Positions 1 through 7,913 of a DNA stretch of 64,000 bases are shown in pieces. Every line of letters starts with the position of its first letter. Within the stretch, counting starts at the first letter, position 1. The translations under genes were made by a program, and so were the position numbers. Below the pieces are notes generated by a model. It saw nothing but the letters and a program-made list of their open reading frames with translations. It had not been told where the DNA came from and ran no database searches. The DNA comes from Bacteroidota bacterium (lineage in GTDB: Bacteria; Bacteroidota; Ignavibacteria; Ignavibacteriales; Ignavibacteriaceae): assembly GCA_020161395.1 (NCBI GenBank), contig JAIUOE010000001.1, forward strand, positions 496,001-560,000. The letters are read 5' to 3'.

Positions 1-2706
1 GACATGATATTCGTAACCGCTTAGTGTCATGCCAAAACCGTCATCGTCGATTTCCCTGCCCGACTTGATGTATTCAAGGCCCGTTATCATATCCTTAAAG
101 GTGTAGTAATAACCGTCGTATCTTTTCAGTTGAAGTGCAGTTGAAAGAGACTTAAACTCAAGTTCGTTGGGAGAGACTTTCTGATCTTCAACATTTGAGG
201 CTTCCCAGTTGTCTTCGGTTGCGGCGGAATCGAGATATTGTGGTTTTACCCTCTTGCCGGCGGAATTTTTAATCATCCCCGAAGTACGGAAGAATGAATT
301 GTTGAAGAAGACGAGAGTTTTTTCCTCACCGAACCTGTTGGTGAACGCAAGAACATTTTCGTTTACATGGCGATAGTCGTCGTGGAAATCGAAGAGTTCA
401 AAATTCTTTACCTGTGAGAAGAGGTAGCGCTTTTTGAGGAGAGGGAAAATTTCCTTCCGGTGTCTTTCAACGAGGTGGTCGTCAACAAACTCATTGTAAT
501 ATGCCTTCCGGTATTCCATTCCGTATTTTTCGGTAAAGCCTTCTATCTGACCGTGAGCGAACATCGGAAGTCCGGGAAGTGTCGCCATCATGACGCAGAT
601 ACCGAAATATTTGTCCCCTTTTCCAAACTGGTTTATAGCGGTTTCTTCGTCAGGGTTACTCATGAAGTTTACATACCGTTTCAGAATCTCGGGATCGAAT
701 TCAATCGTATTTCTGATGAGATTCCGGTATTTATCGTTTTCTTCCTTCATGAACATGTGCATGAAGGCTGAGTTGTAAACCCTGTGCATACCGAGGCTTC
801 TTACAAAGTAACCCTCCATCAGCCAGAATGCTTCTGCGAGAAGGAGTGTATTTGGCATCTCCTCATTGAATCTGTCCACCACTTCACGCCAGAATTCCTT
901 TGGCATCATTTTGTGGAAAGTCTGTTTCGATATTGCATAATCGGAACGGGAGGGGATAGCTCCACCGGCACCCGGAGCAGGGAACCACAGCCTTTGATAA
1001 TGCTTTTTACTTAAAATCATTGCCGCATCGAAGCGAATAATCGAGAACTTCGATGCCACTTTCTGGATGGTTCTTATAAGTTCCTCACGAACGACGGGAT
1101 CGAGAAGATTAAGCTGGGCGGTATCGTTCCACGGCATGTTTGTGCCGTCGTTTCCGTGATAGATGTAGCGGGTTTTCCCGTTTCTTCTGTCGATATGCTG
1201 GAATACAACTGCCGCATCCTGACGGGTGTAATAACGGTCTTCGATTCTGAGTTCTATGTCGGGATTGTCGGAGAGATTAGGACCCGAAAAAGTGTAGTTG
1301 GGATACGGGGGTTCCTGAGCCTGAATGAAATATTCGGGATGGTCGATTATCCACCTTGAGTAAATTCCTGTGTGGTTTGGCACCATGTCGCTGGCAAGTC
1401 TTATCCCGCGGGCAGCACATCTGTCACGAAGATTTTCGTAAGCCCGTTCGCCTCCGAGTTCGGTGGCGATGTCATAATCATAAAGTGAGTAGGCAGACGA
1501 AGCCGCTTCCGGATTTCCGCAAAACTGTTTTATTTTCGCCGAGGCAGTTGATCTTTCCCACACACCGATGAGCCACAGGGCATTGAAATTCCATTTTTGC
1601 AGTGCGTCGAGTTCCTCGTCCGGAATTTTGTCGAGAGTGTCTATTTTTCTCGCGTATTTTCTCGAAAGCTGATCGAGCCAGACAAGGGTGTTCTTGGCGA
1701 TCATAACAACATTTGGCATCCACTCAATGTCTTCAGTGAACCGCTCTTCCTCGACCATAAAGCTGAGTTCAACATCATCAAAATCGATTGGTGCCGGTTG
1801 CCCTTTTTTGAGCGACTCTTTTAGTTTGGCTGCATATTCCTTGTTGAAATCGTATTTTGGTACCGGTGGGGTTCCTTTTCCGCCTCCGCCACCCTGAAAG
1901 AGTCTTGCGTCTTCCTTAAGGAGATCGGAACCGAGGAGAACGAGGTCTTCCAGGGGGAAATCGAGTCCGAGGGGCCAGAATGCCCTGAAGCTTTTTAACT
2001 GCTCAACTATTTCGTAGGGATTTGAGAGGATTACCGATTCCAGTGCATCTATGAGGGAGATGCCAAAAAACTCTGCCGGCTCCTCTTTTTGGAAAAATGT
2101 CTTCGCTTCTTTGATCAGGACTTTATATTTAGTCCCTTCCTCAAGAGGAGCGCTGTTGAACATTTCCTTAAGGGAGTCAAATGCGGGATTTAGATTTTCG
2201 AGGTGAAGAATGATCAATTCTTCAATTATGATCTCTTTGTTGGCTTTTTCGTCTGTGTAGCCGGCGAGGTATTCCTTTACTGTGGAGGTGCCTTTATAAA
2301 CAGAAAGTGGCGGAAAAACCTCCACATACCTTTCGAGCACTTTTGCGAAGTCGTCGCCACCGAGCATTTCGGAAAGATGATTTACGGTACGGGAAAATAC
2401 GCCCGGATTTTGAACCTGCTCATAGTTTCTGAGCACAAGGTGAATGAGTTCGTGCAACAAACCGAGAGCATTTATCTGCCCGGGTGTTACAAGCTTGTCA
2501 GTGAGTTTCTCCTCCGTTCTTTTACGGTTGATTCTCGCTGCAAGTCTCCTTGATGCTGCAAAATTGGCAACAATGAGAGTGCCTGTCTGTGAAAACAGTT
2601 CCTCTTCGAAAGCGTATTTACCTCTGGCTTCTTTAGAGACATGGAAATAGCGAACGGACTTGTCAAGATCACAACCCGGGTATATCTCCTTTAGCCTTAA
2701 AATCAT
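1..2706 (-). CDS. GH13 alpha-amylase-family protein with HEXXH-bearing N-terminal domain (3' end outside window)
   Basis: This is an alpha-glucan-active enzyme of glycoside hydrolase family 13. The frame is open for 902 codons from an ATG at 2704-2706, with GGAG about 8 nt upstream, to the window edge, so the C-terminus is missing. The (beta/alpha)8 motifs are visible: region I DMVPNHTG, region II IIRFDAAM with nucleophile D560, region III LLAEAFW with acid/base E625, and region IV NFMSNPDEE with D686. The usual NHD of region IV reads NPD here. The first 400 or so residues are not a standard GH13 module; they contain HELIH at 85-89, which looks like a zinc-protease signature but may be accidental. 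A Gly/Pro linker (QGGGGGKGTPPVP) follows. No signal peptide is evident, so it may be cytoplasmic and act on storage glucan. The family call is firm, but the exact substrate is unknown. It could be a hydrolase or a transglycosylase. Confidence 0.85.
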   Translation of the reverse strand, partial: MILRLKEIYPGCDLDKSVRYFHVSKEARGKYAFEEELFSQTGTLIVANFAASRRLAARINRKRTEEKLTDKLVTPGQINALGLLHELIHLVLRNYEQVQNPGVFSRTVNHLSEMLGGDDFAKVLERYVEVFPPLSVYKGTSTVKEYLAGYTDEKANKEIIIEELIILHLENLNPAFDSLKEMFNSAPLEEGTKYKVLIKEAKTFFQKEEPAEFFGISLIDALESVILSNPYEIVEQLKSFRAFWPLGLDFPLEDLVLLGSDLLKEDARLFQGGGGGKGTPPVPKYDFNKEYAAKLKESLKKGQPAPIDFDDVELSFMVEEERFTEDIEWMPNVVMIAKNTLVWLDQLSRKYARKIDTLDKIPDEELDALQKWNFNALWLIGVWERSTASAKIKQFCGNPEAASSAYSLYDYDIATELGGERAYENLRDRCAARGIRLASDMVPNHTGIYSRWIIDHPEYFIQAQEPPYPNYTFSGPNLSDNPDIELRIEDRYYTRQDAAVVFQHIDRRNGKTRYIYHGNDGTNMPWNDTAQLNLLDPVVREELIRTIQKVASKFSIIRFDAAMILSKKHYQRLWFPAPGAGGAIPSRSDYAISKQTFHKMMPKEFWREVVDRFNEEMPNTLLLAEAFWLMEGYFVRSLGMHRVYNSAFMHMFMKEENDKYRNLIRNTIEFDPEILKRYVNFMSNPDEETAINQFGKGDKYFGICVMMATLPGLPMFAHGQIEGFTEKYGMEYRKAYYNEFVDDHLVERHRKEIFPLLKKRYLFSQVKNFELFDFHDDYRHVNENVLAFTNRFGEEKTLVFFNNSFFRTSGMIKNSAGKRVKPQYLDSAATEDNWEASNVEDQKVSPNELEFKSLSTALQLKRYDGYYYTFKDMITGLEYIKSGREIDDDGFGMTLSGYEYHV

Positions 2707-2811
2707 CTTTAAACTCCAAATTTTCAACTTTTCAAAATAGAATGCGACACAGCCCGCAATTCTCCTAATATAGATTAGGACAAGTTGAAAATTAAGAAAT
2801 TTTTCTGAATC

Positions 2812-4116
2812 TTAGTAGATTATTTCCTTAATCAGCTTCAGTTTCTCTGTCTTTTCTTCGCTGAATGAGATGGAGTTCAGTATCCTTTCCTTCACAGCTT
2901 CTATCTTTTCAGGGTCTTCGCCATCAAGATAGCCAATTTCCTGTCCTTTGTAATAATGCTCACCAACTTTTGCCTGAAGATGCAGCCCTGACTTGAAGTC
3001 GATATCATCTTCCTTTGCCATTCTTCCGGCTTTCAGATCGATAAGGGACATGCCAATCTCATAGCCGTTAATGGCTGATACATAACCCGTTGCAGGAGCA
3101 TACAATTTTTCTCTGATGGATGATACGGGATATTTTTCGGGATTTACGACGAAACTGATGTCACCACCCTGAGCCTCCACGATTTCGAGGAATTTGTCGA
3201 ACGCCTTGCCTGTACTTACCATTCTCCTGGATATTTCAATTCCTTCCTCTATTGTCTCCGCTTTTCCGCCAAGCATTATCATGGCACCCGAGAGAGCGAA
3301 TGAGATTTCACACAAATCTTCGACATAAAATCCCTTCAGAACATCGGCGGATTCCTGAATTTCATTCCAGTTTCCTGTTTTGTATCCGAGTGGCTGGCTC
3401 ATCTCGGTGATCATCGCGATACACTTCTTGTTAAAACTCTTCGCCACTCCCTGAAGACCTTCGGCGAGGTTTCTCGATTCTTCAAGGGTTTTCATAAATG
3501 CACCAGAACCCGTCTTTACATCAAGTACGAGACCGTCGGTACCCTCTGCCATTTTTTTGCTCATTATACTTGCGATGATAAGAGGAATTGTAGGCACGGC
3601 ACCGGTGACATCTCTGAGTGCGTACAGCAGCTTGTCCGCAGGGGCAATCTCGGCTGTCTGACCAATGATAAGACCCCCCTGTTTTTTCATAATTTCACGG
3701 TATTGCTTGATGTCAATCCGGGTGTTTAATCCGGGAATTGCCTCCATCTTGTCAAGTGTACCACCTGTGTGGCCAAGACCTCTGCCCGAGATCTGTGGTG
3801 ATTTGATGCCGGCTGCGACAACAATCGGAAGAATGATAAAAGTTGTTTTGTCTCCGACTCCCCCTGTAGAGTGCTTCCCGATTTTTTGACCCGGGATGTC
3901 TGAAAGATCGATTATGGTTCCGCTGTAAAGCATCGTCTTTGTAAGTGTGTTGGTTTCCCTTGCGGAAAATCCCCTGATAAATATTGCCATTAAAAGTGCT
4001 GCAGCCTGATAATCGGGAATTTTTCCCTGTGTATAGGCGTTTATAAAAAATTCAATCTCTTTGTCAGACAGTTCCAGACCGTCTCTTTTCTTTACTATAA
4101 TTTCTACCGGATTCAT
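2812..4116 (-). CDS. deoA: Thymidine / pyrimidine-nucleoside phosphorylase
   Basis: This enzyme carries out phosphorolysis of thymidine (possibly also uridine) to the free base and (deoxy)ribose-1-phosphate, for nucleoside salvage in the cytoplasm. The 434-aa length is standard for the family. The family signature SGRGLGHTGGTLDKMEAIPG is present at about residues 110-130. The phosphate-binding KHSTGGVGDKT stretch and the KTGSGAFM segment are intact. The start ATG at 4114-4116 has AGGAAAAATGG just upstream. It lies downstream of nothing obvious and is divergent from the desaturase gene. Whether it prefers thymidine (DeoA) or is the broader Pdp type cannot be decided by eye. Confidence 0.93.
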   Translation of the reverse strand: MNPVEIIVKKRDGLELSDKEIEFFINAYTQGKIPDYQAAALLMAIFIRGFSARETNTLTKTMLYSGTIIDLSDIPGQKIGKHSTGGVGDKTTFIILPIVVAAGIKSPQISGRGLGHTGGTLDKMEAIPGLNTRIDIKQYREIMKKQGGLIIGQTAEIAPADKLLYALRDVTGAVPTIPLIIASIMSKKMAEGTDGLVLDVKTGSGAFMKTLEESRNLAEGLQGVAKSFNKKCIAMITEMSQPLGYKTGNWNEIQESADVLKGFYVEDLCEISFALSGAMIMLGGKAETIEEGIEISRRMVSTGKAFDKFLEIVEAQGGDISFVVNPEKYPVSSIREKLYAPATGYVSAINGYEIGMSLIDLKAGRMAKEDDIDFKSGLHLQAKVGEHYYKGQEIGYLDGEDPEKIEAVKERILNSISFSEEKTEKLKLIKEIIY

Positions 4117-4314
4117 CCATTTTTCCTAAATTTTAACCTGTAAACTTACTAAAATTTGATGTTAAATTTCATATTTGCAAAGTCTATAAAGGTTTATGCC
4201 CTCATTTAAAGAAAGGCTATGATTATATTAAAGTTTAATTTATCAAAAATTATTGTTTTTATTCTTTTTGAAAATAATTACCAACCGGTATAAATACCCG
4301 AAAGGTTGTAAAAT

Positions 4315-5307
4315 ATGGAAATAATCGTGAACTCCGCACCAAGTCTCGAGTCTGAGAGCAGAAGCAAGGCGGAGGTGTTGCAGACGCTTGAAACCGAAGT
4401 GGCTGCCATGATGGATGAACATCTTCAGAAAAGAAGATTGTGGTTCCCAAGTGATTTTCTTCCTGCTGATGAAAAGATGAGCGACGATGAACTTAAAAAC
4501 ATCCAATTGCTCCGCGAACGGGCAAGAGGAATGGATGATTCTGTAAGGGTGTCTGTGGCACTTGGACTTCTGACAGAAGAGGGTCTGCCCCACTTCCACA
4601 GACTTCTTTCCACCTACCTTGGTGATGAAAGTGTATGGAAGACCTGGAATTCCATCTGGACTGCTGAAGAGGACCGGCACGGTGGAATTCTGAGAGATTA
4701 CGCACGCGACTCACGACTTTTCAATTTCAGGTGTGTCGAAATTATGCAGTACGCTTATCAGGAAGCCGGATTCAGACCAGACTGGGATAAAGACCCCTAT
4801 CGCGTTTTTGCCTACACCTCACTCCAGGAAAGGGCAACTCAGGTAACCCACTCAAACACCGGAAAGGCTGCCGGGAAATATGAGCCAGTGCTGGAAGGAA
4901 TTCTCTCTTCCATTGCTGCCGATGAAGCAAGACATTATGCTTTTTACCGAAAGGTTATGAAGTCTCTCTTTTCGATTGATACCAACAGGGCGCTTGAATC
5001 TGCTCTGAACATCCTGCCTTCAATCGAAATGCCCGGTTTAAGCATGCCCAATTTTAAGGAAATGGCTGATGTGGTAAGGAGATCGGGAATATACGGTCCG
5101 TGGGACTATAAAAAGATAGTTGAAGATGTTTTGAAGTTTTGGGAAGTGGAGGCTCTGACCGGATTGAATGAAGCCGGAAGAATTGCACAGGATAAACTGC
5201 TCGCCATCCCCAAACGGTTAAAACAGGTAGCTGAATATATCGACAGACGAGTGGACACAAAGTCCTTCTCATTTGACTTTATCTATCACAGAGTGTTCGC
5301 AATTTAA
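4315..5307 (+). CDS. Acyl-[acyl-carrier-protein] desaturase (plant-type, di-iron)
   Basis: This is a soluble di-iron enzyme that introduces a cis double bond into acyl-ACP using O2 and reduced ferredoxin. The 330-aa length fits the bacterial FA_desaturase_2 family. Iron ligands are recognisable: a Glu in TEEG (about 88-89), EDRH (E119, H122) and DEARH (E204, H207), the two EXXH motifs of the four-helix bundle. TWNSIWTAEEDRHG is very typical. It is monocistronic, with its start at an ATG behind a weak AAGG. The O2 requirement is notable beside a PFOR-based metabolism and suggests a facultative life style. Confidence 0.9.
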   Translation: MEIIVNSAPSLESESRSKAEVLQTLETEVAAMMDEHLQKRRLWFPSDFLPADEKMSDDELKNIQLLRERARGMDDSVRVSVALGLLTEEGLPHFHRLLSTYLGDESVWKTWNSIWTAEEDRHGGILRDYARDSRLFNFRCVEIMQYAYQEAGFRPDWDKDPYRVFAYTSLQERATQVTHSNTGKAAGKYEPVLEGILSSIAADEARHYAFYRKVMKSLFSIDTNRALESALNILPSIEMPGLSMPNFKEMADVVRRSGIYGPWDYKKIVEDVLKFWEVEALTGLNEAGRIAQDKLLAIPKRLKQVAEYIDRRVDTKSFSFDFIYHRVFAI

Positions 5308-5369
5308 TATTATTTATTTTATATAACTTGCCGCGTTTGGCTTTATTTTTCTTTGCGGTTTTATTTGTT

Positions 5370-5377
5370 TATTTTTG
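5370..5377 (+). promoter_or_regulatory. Bacteroidetes-type -7 element of mnmE
   Basis: TATTTTTG matches the TAnnTTTG -7 consensus. It ends only 6 nt before the mnmE ATG, so a start site 5-7 nt downstream would make the transcript almost leaderless. No clear TTG sits 19-22 nt upstream, so the match is partial. Confidence 0.4.
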
Positions 5378-5383
5378 TAACTT

Positions 5384-6739
5384 ATGAATTTCAAAGAAGA
5401 TACAATCACGGCAATTGTCACTCCTCTTGGAGTCGGCGCCATTTCTGTCATCAGGATCAGCGGTGAAAATGCCATTTCCGCCGCTGACCGGATATTCCAG
5501 GGTAACCAGTCACTCATTAGCGCAGCTTCCCACTCCCTTAAATACGGGAAAATTATCTCTCCCGACGGCGAAATTGTCGATGATGTGGTCGTGTCAATAT
5601 TTAAAGCACCCAATTCCTACACAGGCGAAAACTCAATAGAAATCTCCTGCCACGGGAATCCAACAATTACCAGACGGATAACGGAACTGCTGTACGATCT
5701 TGGAATCAGAAATGCTGAACCGGGCGAATTCACCAAAAGAGCTTTTCTGAACGGAAGAATCGACCTCTCACAAGCGGAAGCAGTGATGGAACTCATTTCA
5801 GCCCGTTCCGAAGCTTCACTTCGCGGAGCAAGAAATCAACTGGATGGACTCCTCTCTTCCAAAGTAAATGAACTTCGCTCCATGCTTGTTAACACCTCAT
5901 CACTGGTTGAACTGGAACTCGATTTTGCCGAGGAGGATATCGAATTTGTTGACCGGCATGAACTCATAAAAAGAATCTCGAACATCATCTCCGAGATCGA
6001 CCTGCTTCTCTCGTCTTATGCTTTTGGAAGGGTTATTAGAGATGGTGTGAATGTCGCCCTTGTCGGACAACCCAATGTGGGAAAATCCTCACTTTTAAAC
6101 TACCTGCTCAAAGAGTACAGAGCTATCGTAAGCTCCATCCCTGGTACCACCAGAGATATCATTAGAGAGGAAGTGGTGATTGACGGAGTGCTGTATCGCC
6201 TCTTCGACACCGCCGGTATTCGACAGACGGATGATGAAATTGAAATTGAAGGAGTAAAGCGAAGCAGAGAGGCAGTAAAGAATGCAGACCTGGTACTCTT
6301 TATAAACGATGTTGTGCAAAACATCTCAGTTGATCTTTATGATGAAATTAAAGAATTAATAAGCGAAAACAAAATCATCGTAGTACTCAACAAAGTGGAT
6401 ATAAAGCATACCTCTCTCCTGAAAGCCGACATTTCGATATCAGCAAAAACGGGTGAAGGTATTTATGAACTTTTTGATCTCCTGAAAGAGAAAGCTCTCG
6501 GTTCCGAGTCATACAGCGAGAAAGGTGCGGTTGTGTCAAATATGCGACACTACAACTGCCTGAAGCAGGCAAAGCAAAATCTCGAAAATGCCCGGGAATC
6601 GTGTAACCTGAATCTAAGTGGAGAGTTCATATCGGTCGATCTGAGGAATGCCGAAAACTCACTCGCTGAAATTACCGGAGAGATTACAACCGATGATATC
6701 CTGAACAATATTTTTATGCACTTCTGCATCGGAAAATGA
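5384..6739 (+). CDS. mnmE: tRNA uridine-5-carboxymethylaminomethyl(34) synthesis GTPase MnmE
   Basis: MnmE works with MnmG to install the (carboxymethyl)aminomethyl group on U34 of certain tRNAs. The 451-aa product has the N-terminal tetrahydrofolate-binding domain (TAIVTPLGVGAISVIRISG), a central helical domain, and an inserted G domain with the P-loop GQPNVGKS at 228-235, followed by GTTRD and DTAG. The C-terminal tail CIGK contains the conserved Cys. It overlaps the following DUF559 gene by 4 nt (ATGA). mnmG lies about 1.2 kb downstream, beyond the repeat array. No Shine-Dalgarno sequence is visible, consistent with a very short leader. Confidence 0.97.
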   Translation: MNFKEDTITAIVTPLGVGAISVIRISGENAISAADRIFQGNQSLISAASHSLKYGKIISPDGEIVDDVVVSIFKAPNSYTGENSIEISCHGNPTITRRITELLYDLGIRNAEPGEFTKRAFLNGRIDLSQAEAVMELISARSEASLRGARNQLDGLLSSKVNELRSMLVNTSSLVELELDFAEEDIEFVDRHELIKRISNIISEIDLLLSSYAFGRVIRDGVNVALVGQPNVGKSSLLNYLLKEYRAIVSSIPGTTRDIIREEVVIDGVLYRLFDTAGIRQTDDEIEIEGVKRSREAVKNADLVLFINDVVQNISVDLYDEIKELISENKIIVVLNKVDIKHTSLLKADISISAKTGEGIYELFDLLKEKALGSESYSEKGAVVSNMRHYNCLKQAKQNLENARESCNLNLSGEFISVDLRNAENSLAEITGEITTDDILNNIFMHFCIGK

Positions 6740-7095
6740 CAAATCTTTATAACAGAAATTATCTTAAAGACAGAAGAAAAAACCTCCGGAACAACGCAAC
6801 TTCCGCTGAACAAAAGTTGTGGGACGAACTAAAACACAAAAAGACCGGTTACAAATTCCGAAGACAATACAGCGTCAGCAACTACATTCTTGATTTTTAT
6901 TGTGTTGAACTAAAACTCTGCATTGAACTTGACGGTGATTCCCACAACGGCGTAGACGCTGTTGACCACGACCTAGCCCGTGATAAATATCTAGAAAGTG
7001 TCGGAATTGAAACTTTAAGATTCTTTAACGAAGAAGTCTTTAATGATATTAACAAAGTTTTGGAGAGAGTAAGGATTTATTTTCCTCCTGGTTAG
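6736..7095 (+). CDS. DUF559 endonuclease-like protein
   Basis: This is a 119-aa protein of the DUF559 family, which has the fold of very-short-patch-repair (Vsr-like, PD-(D/E)XK) endonucleases. Visible family features are NNATSAEQKLWDELKHK near residues 19-34, GYKFRRQYSVSNYILDFYC with the catalytic-type Asp, and LCIELDGDSH, followed by the terminal GIETLRFFNEEVFND. Its ATG overlaps the mnmE stop (ATGA), so the two are translationally coupled, but the functions are unrelated. This looks like a mobile or accessory gene inserted behind mnmE. A cluster of GC-rich palindromes begins 30 nt after its stop. DUF559 genes are, from general recollection, often found next to such repeats. The biochemical role of the family is not established. 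Confidence 0.88.
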   Translation: MTNLYNRNYLKDRRKNLRNNATSAEQKLWDELKHKKTGYKFRRQYSVSNYILDFYCVELKLCIELDGDSHNGVDAVDHDLARDKYLESVGIETLRFFNEEVFNDINKVLERVRIYFPPG

Positions 7096-7124
7096 TTTCT
7101 GATATTGTGATTTTAGAAGGTTCC

Positions 7125-7465
7125 GACCGCCCCCCTGCCCCCCCTCCTTGTAAAGGTGGGGGGGAGCGTAGATTTTATTTTGGGGTGGTGGTCTGGGTTT
7201 TTCGGGCGATTTAGCTTTCTTTGATCGAAGTTTTAGGGGCCGAAACTTCACTTTTCCATCGACAAGTTTTGTGCACCTCTCCCCCCACCTTTATAAGGAG
7301 GGGGGAGCGTAGATTTTATTTGTCGATGGGGGTTTGGGTTTTTCGGTTGATTTAGGTTTTTGTTTTGATATTTATATCAGTCGAAACCTTACTTCTCCAC
7401 CTACAAGTTTTATAGATCCCTCCCCCCACCTTTCTAAGGAGGGGGGTTGGGGGGGGCGGTACAGA
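7125..7465. repeat. GC-rich palindromic mosaic element 1 (copies R1, R2, R3)
   Basis: The core is a palindrome of the form CCCCCC-TCCTTGTAAAGGTG-GGGGG. R1 (7125-7164) is in forward orientation, R2 (about 7278-7305) is reversed, and R3 (about 7420-7463) is reversed with a long GC tail ending GGCGGTAC. R1 and R3 therefore act as long terminal inverted repeats, beginning (G)ACCGCC and ending GGCGGTA. Two 141-bp spacers follow each other between them. The layout resembles the paired REP sequences (BIMEs) of other bacteria. No protein-coding signal is seen inside. Confidence 0.8.
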
Positions 7466-7560
7466 GGGGTAATTTCCCTAAAGTTCTGTCGATTTTAATG
7501 ATCTTTTTTCGAGCTTTTTTGGTTCTTTTTGGATTTGTTTTTTCGGTGGTGGTGAATGAC

Positions 7561-7765
7561 TACCGCCCCCCCCTGCCCCCCTCCTTGTAAAGGTGGGGGG
7601 AGTGTTGCTTGAGGTTTGGTGACGGGGTGTTTAATTGTCGATTCGCCTTGGGTTTTGGAATTTTTGTTTTAGAAGTTTTTAGCTCCCGAAAGTCCAATTT
7701 TCCATCGACAAGTTCTAGCTACCTCTCCCCCCACCTTTATAAGGAGGGGGGTTGGGGGGCGGTAC
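7561..7765. repeat. GC-rich palindromic mosaic element 2 (copies R4, R5)
   Basis: This is a second pair of inverted palindromes. R4 (7561-7600) starts TACCGCC and reads like R1. R5 (about 7725-7765) is the reverse form ending GGCGGTAC. A 151-bp spacer between them shares CCATCGACAAGTT with the spacers of element 1. Decayed GGCGGTAC ends also occur alone at 7795-7802 and 7806-7813. The remaining sequence between elements 1 and 2 (7466-7560) shows no feature I recognise. Confidence 0.75.
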
Positions 7766-7816
7766 TGGAGCATTTAACTTGTTTTTTTGGGTTAGGCGGT
7801 ACGGGGGCGGTACAAA

Positions 7817-7832
7817 TGTTTCACATGAAACA
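7817..7832. promoter_or_regulatory. parS-like ParB-binding site 1
   Basis: TGTTTCACATGAAACA differs from the classical parS palindrome TGTTTCACGTGAAACA at one central base. It lies upstream of mnmG-rsmG, which is where parS sites and parAB commonly sit near oriC. parA and parB themselves are not in the window. Confidence 0.65.
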
Positions 7833-7883
7833 AATTACACTTTTCATTTTTTAACATAATTGACAACAACACAACTATTAAAA

Positions 7884-7899
7884 TGTTTCACATGAAACA
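7884..7899. promoter_or_regulatory. parS-like ParB-binding site 2
   Basis: This is an exact second copy of the 16-mer TGTTTCACATGAAACA, 67 bp after the first and 15 bp before the mnmG ATG. Two identical near-parS sequences so close together make chance unlikely. A role in mnmG expression is also possible. Confidence 0.65.
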
Positions 7900-7913
7900 A
7901 AACAAAAGATTAA

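Noticed and set aside
460-1897. Several plus-strand frames of 60-116 codons
   Set aside because: They are shadows of the minus-strand GH13 gene, which has clear catalytic motifs.
7125-7765. The repeated GC-rich motif as a CRISPR array
   Set aside because: Units are palindromes in both orientations, spacers are 140-154 bp and similar to each other, and no cas gene is present.
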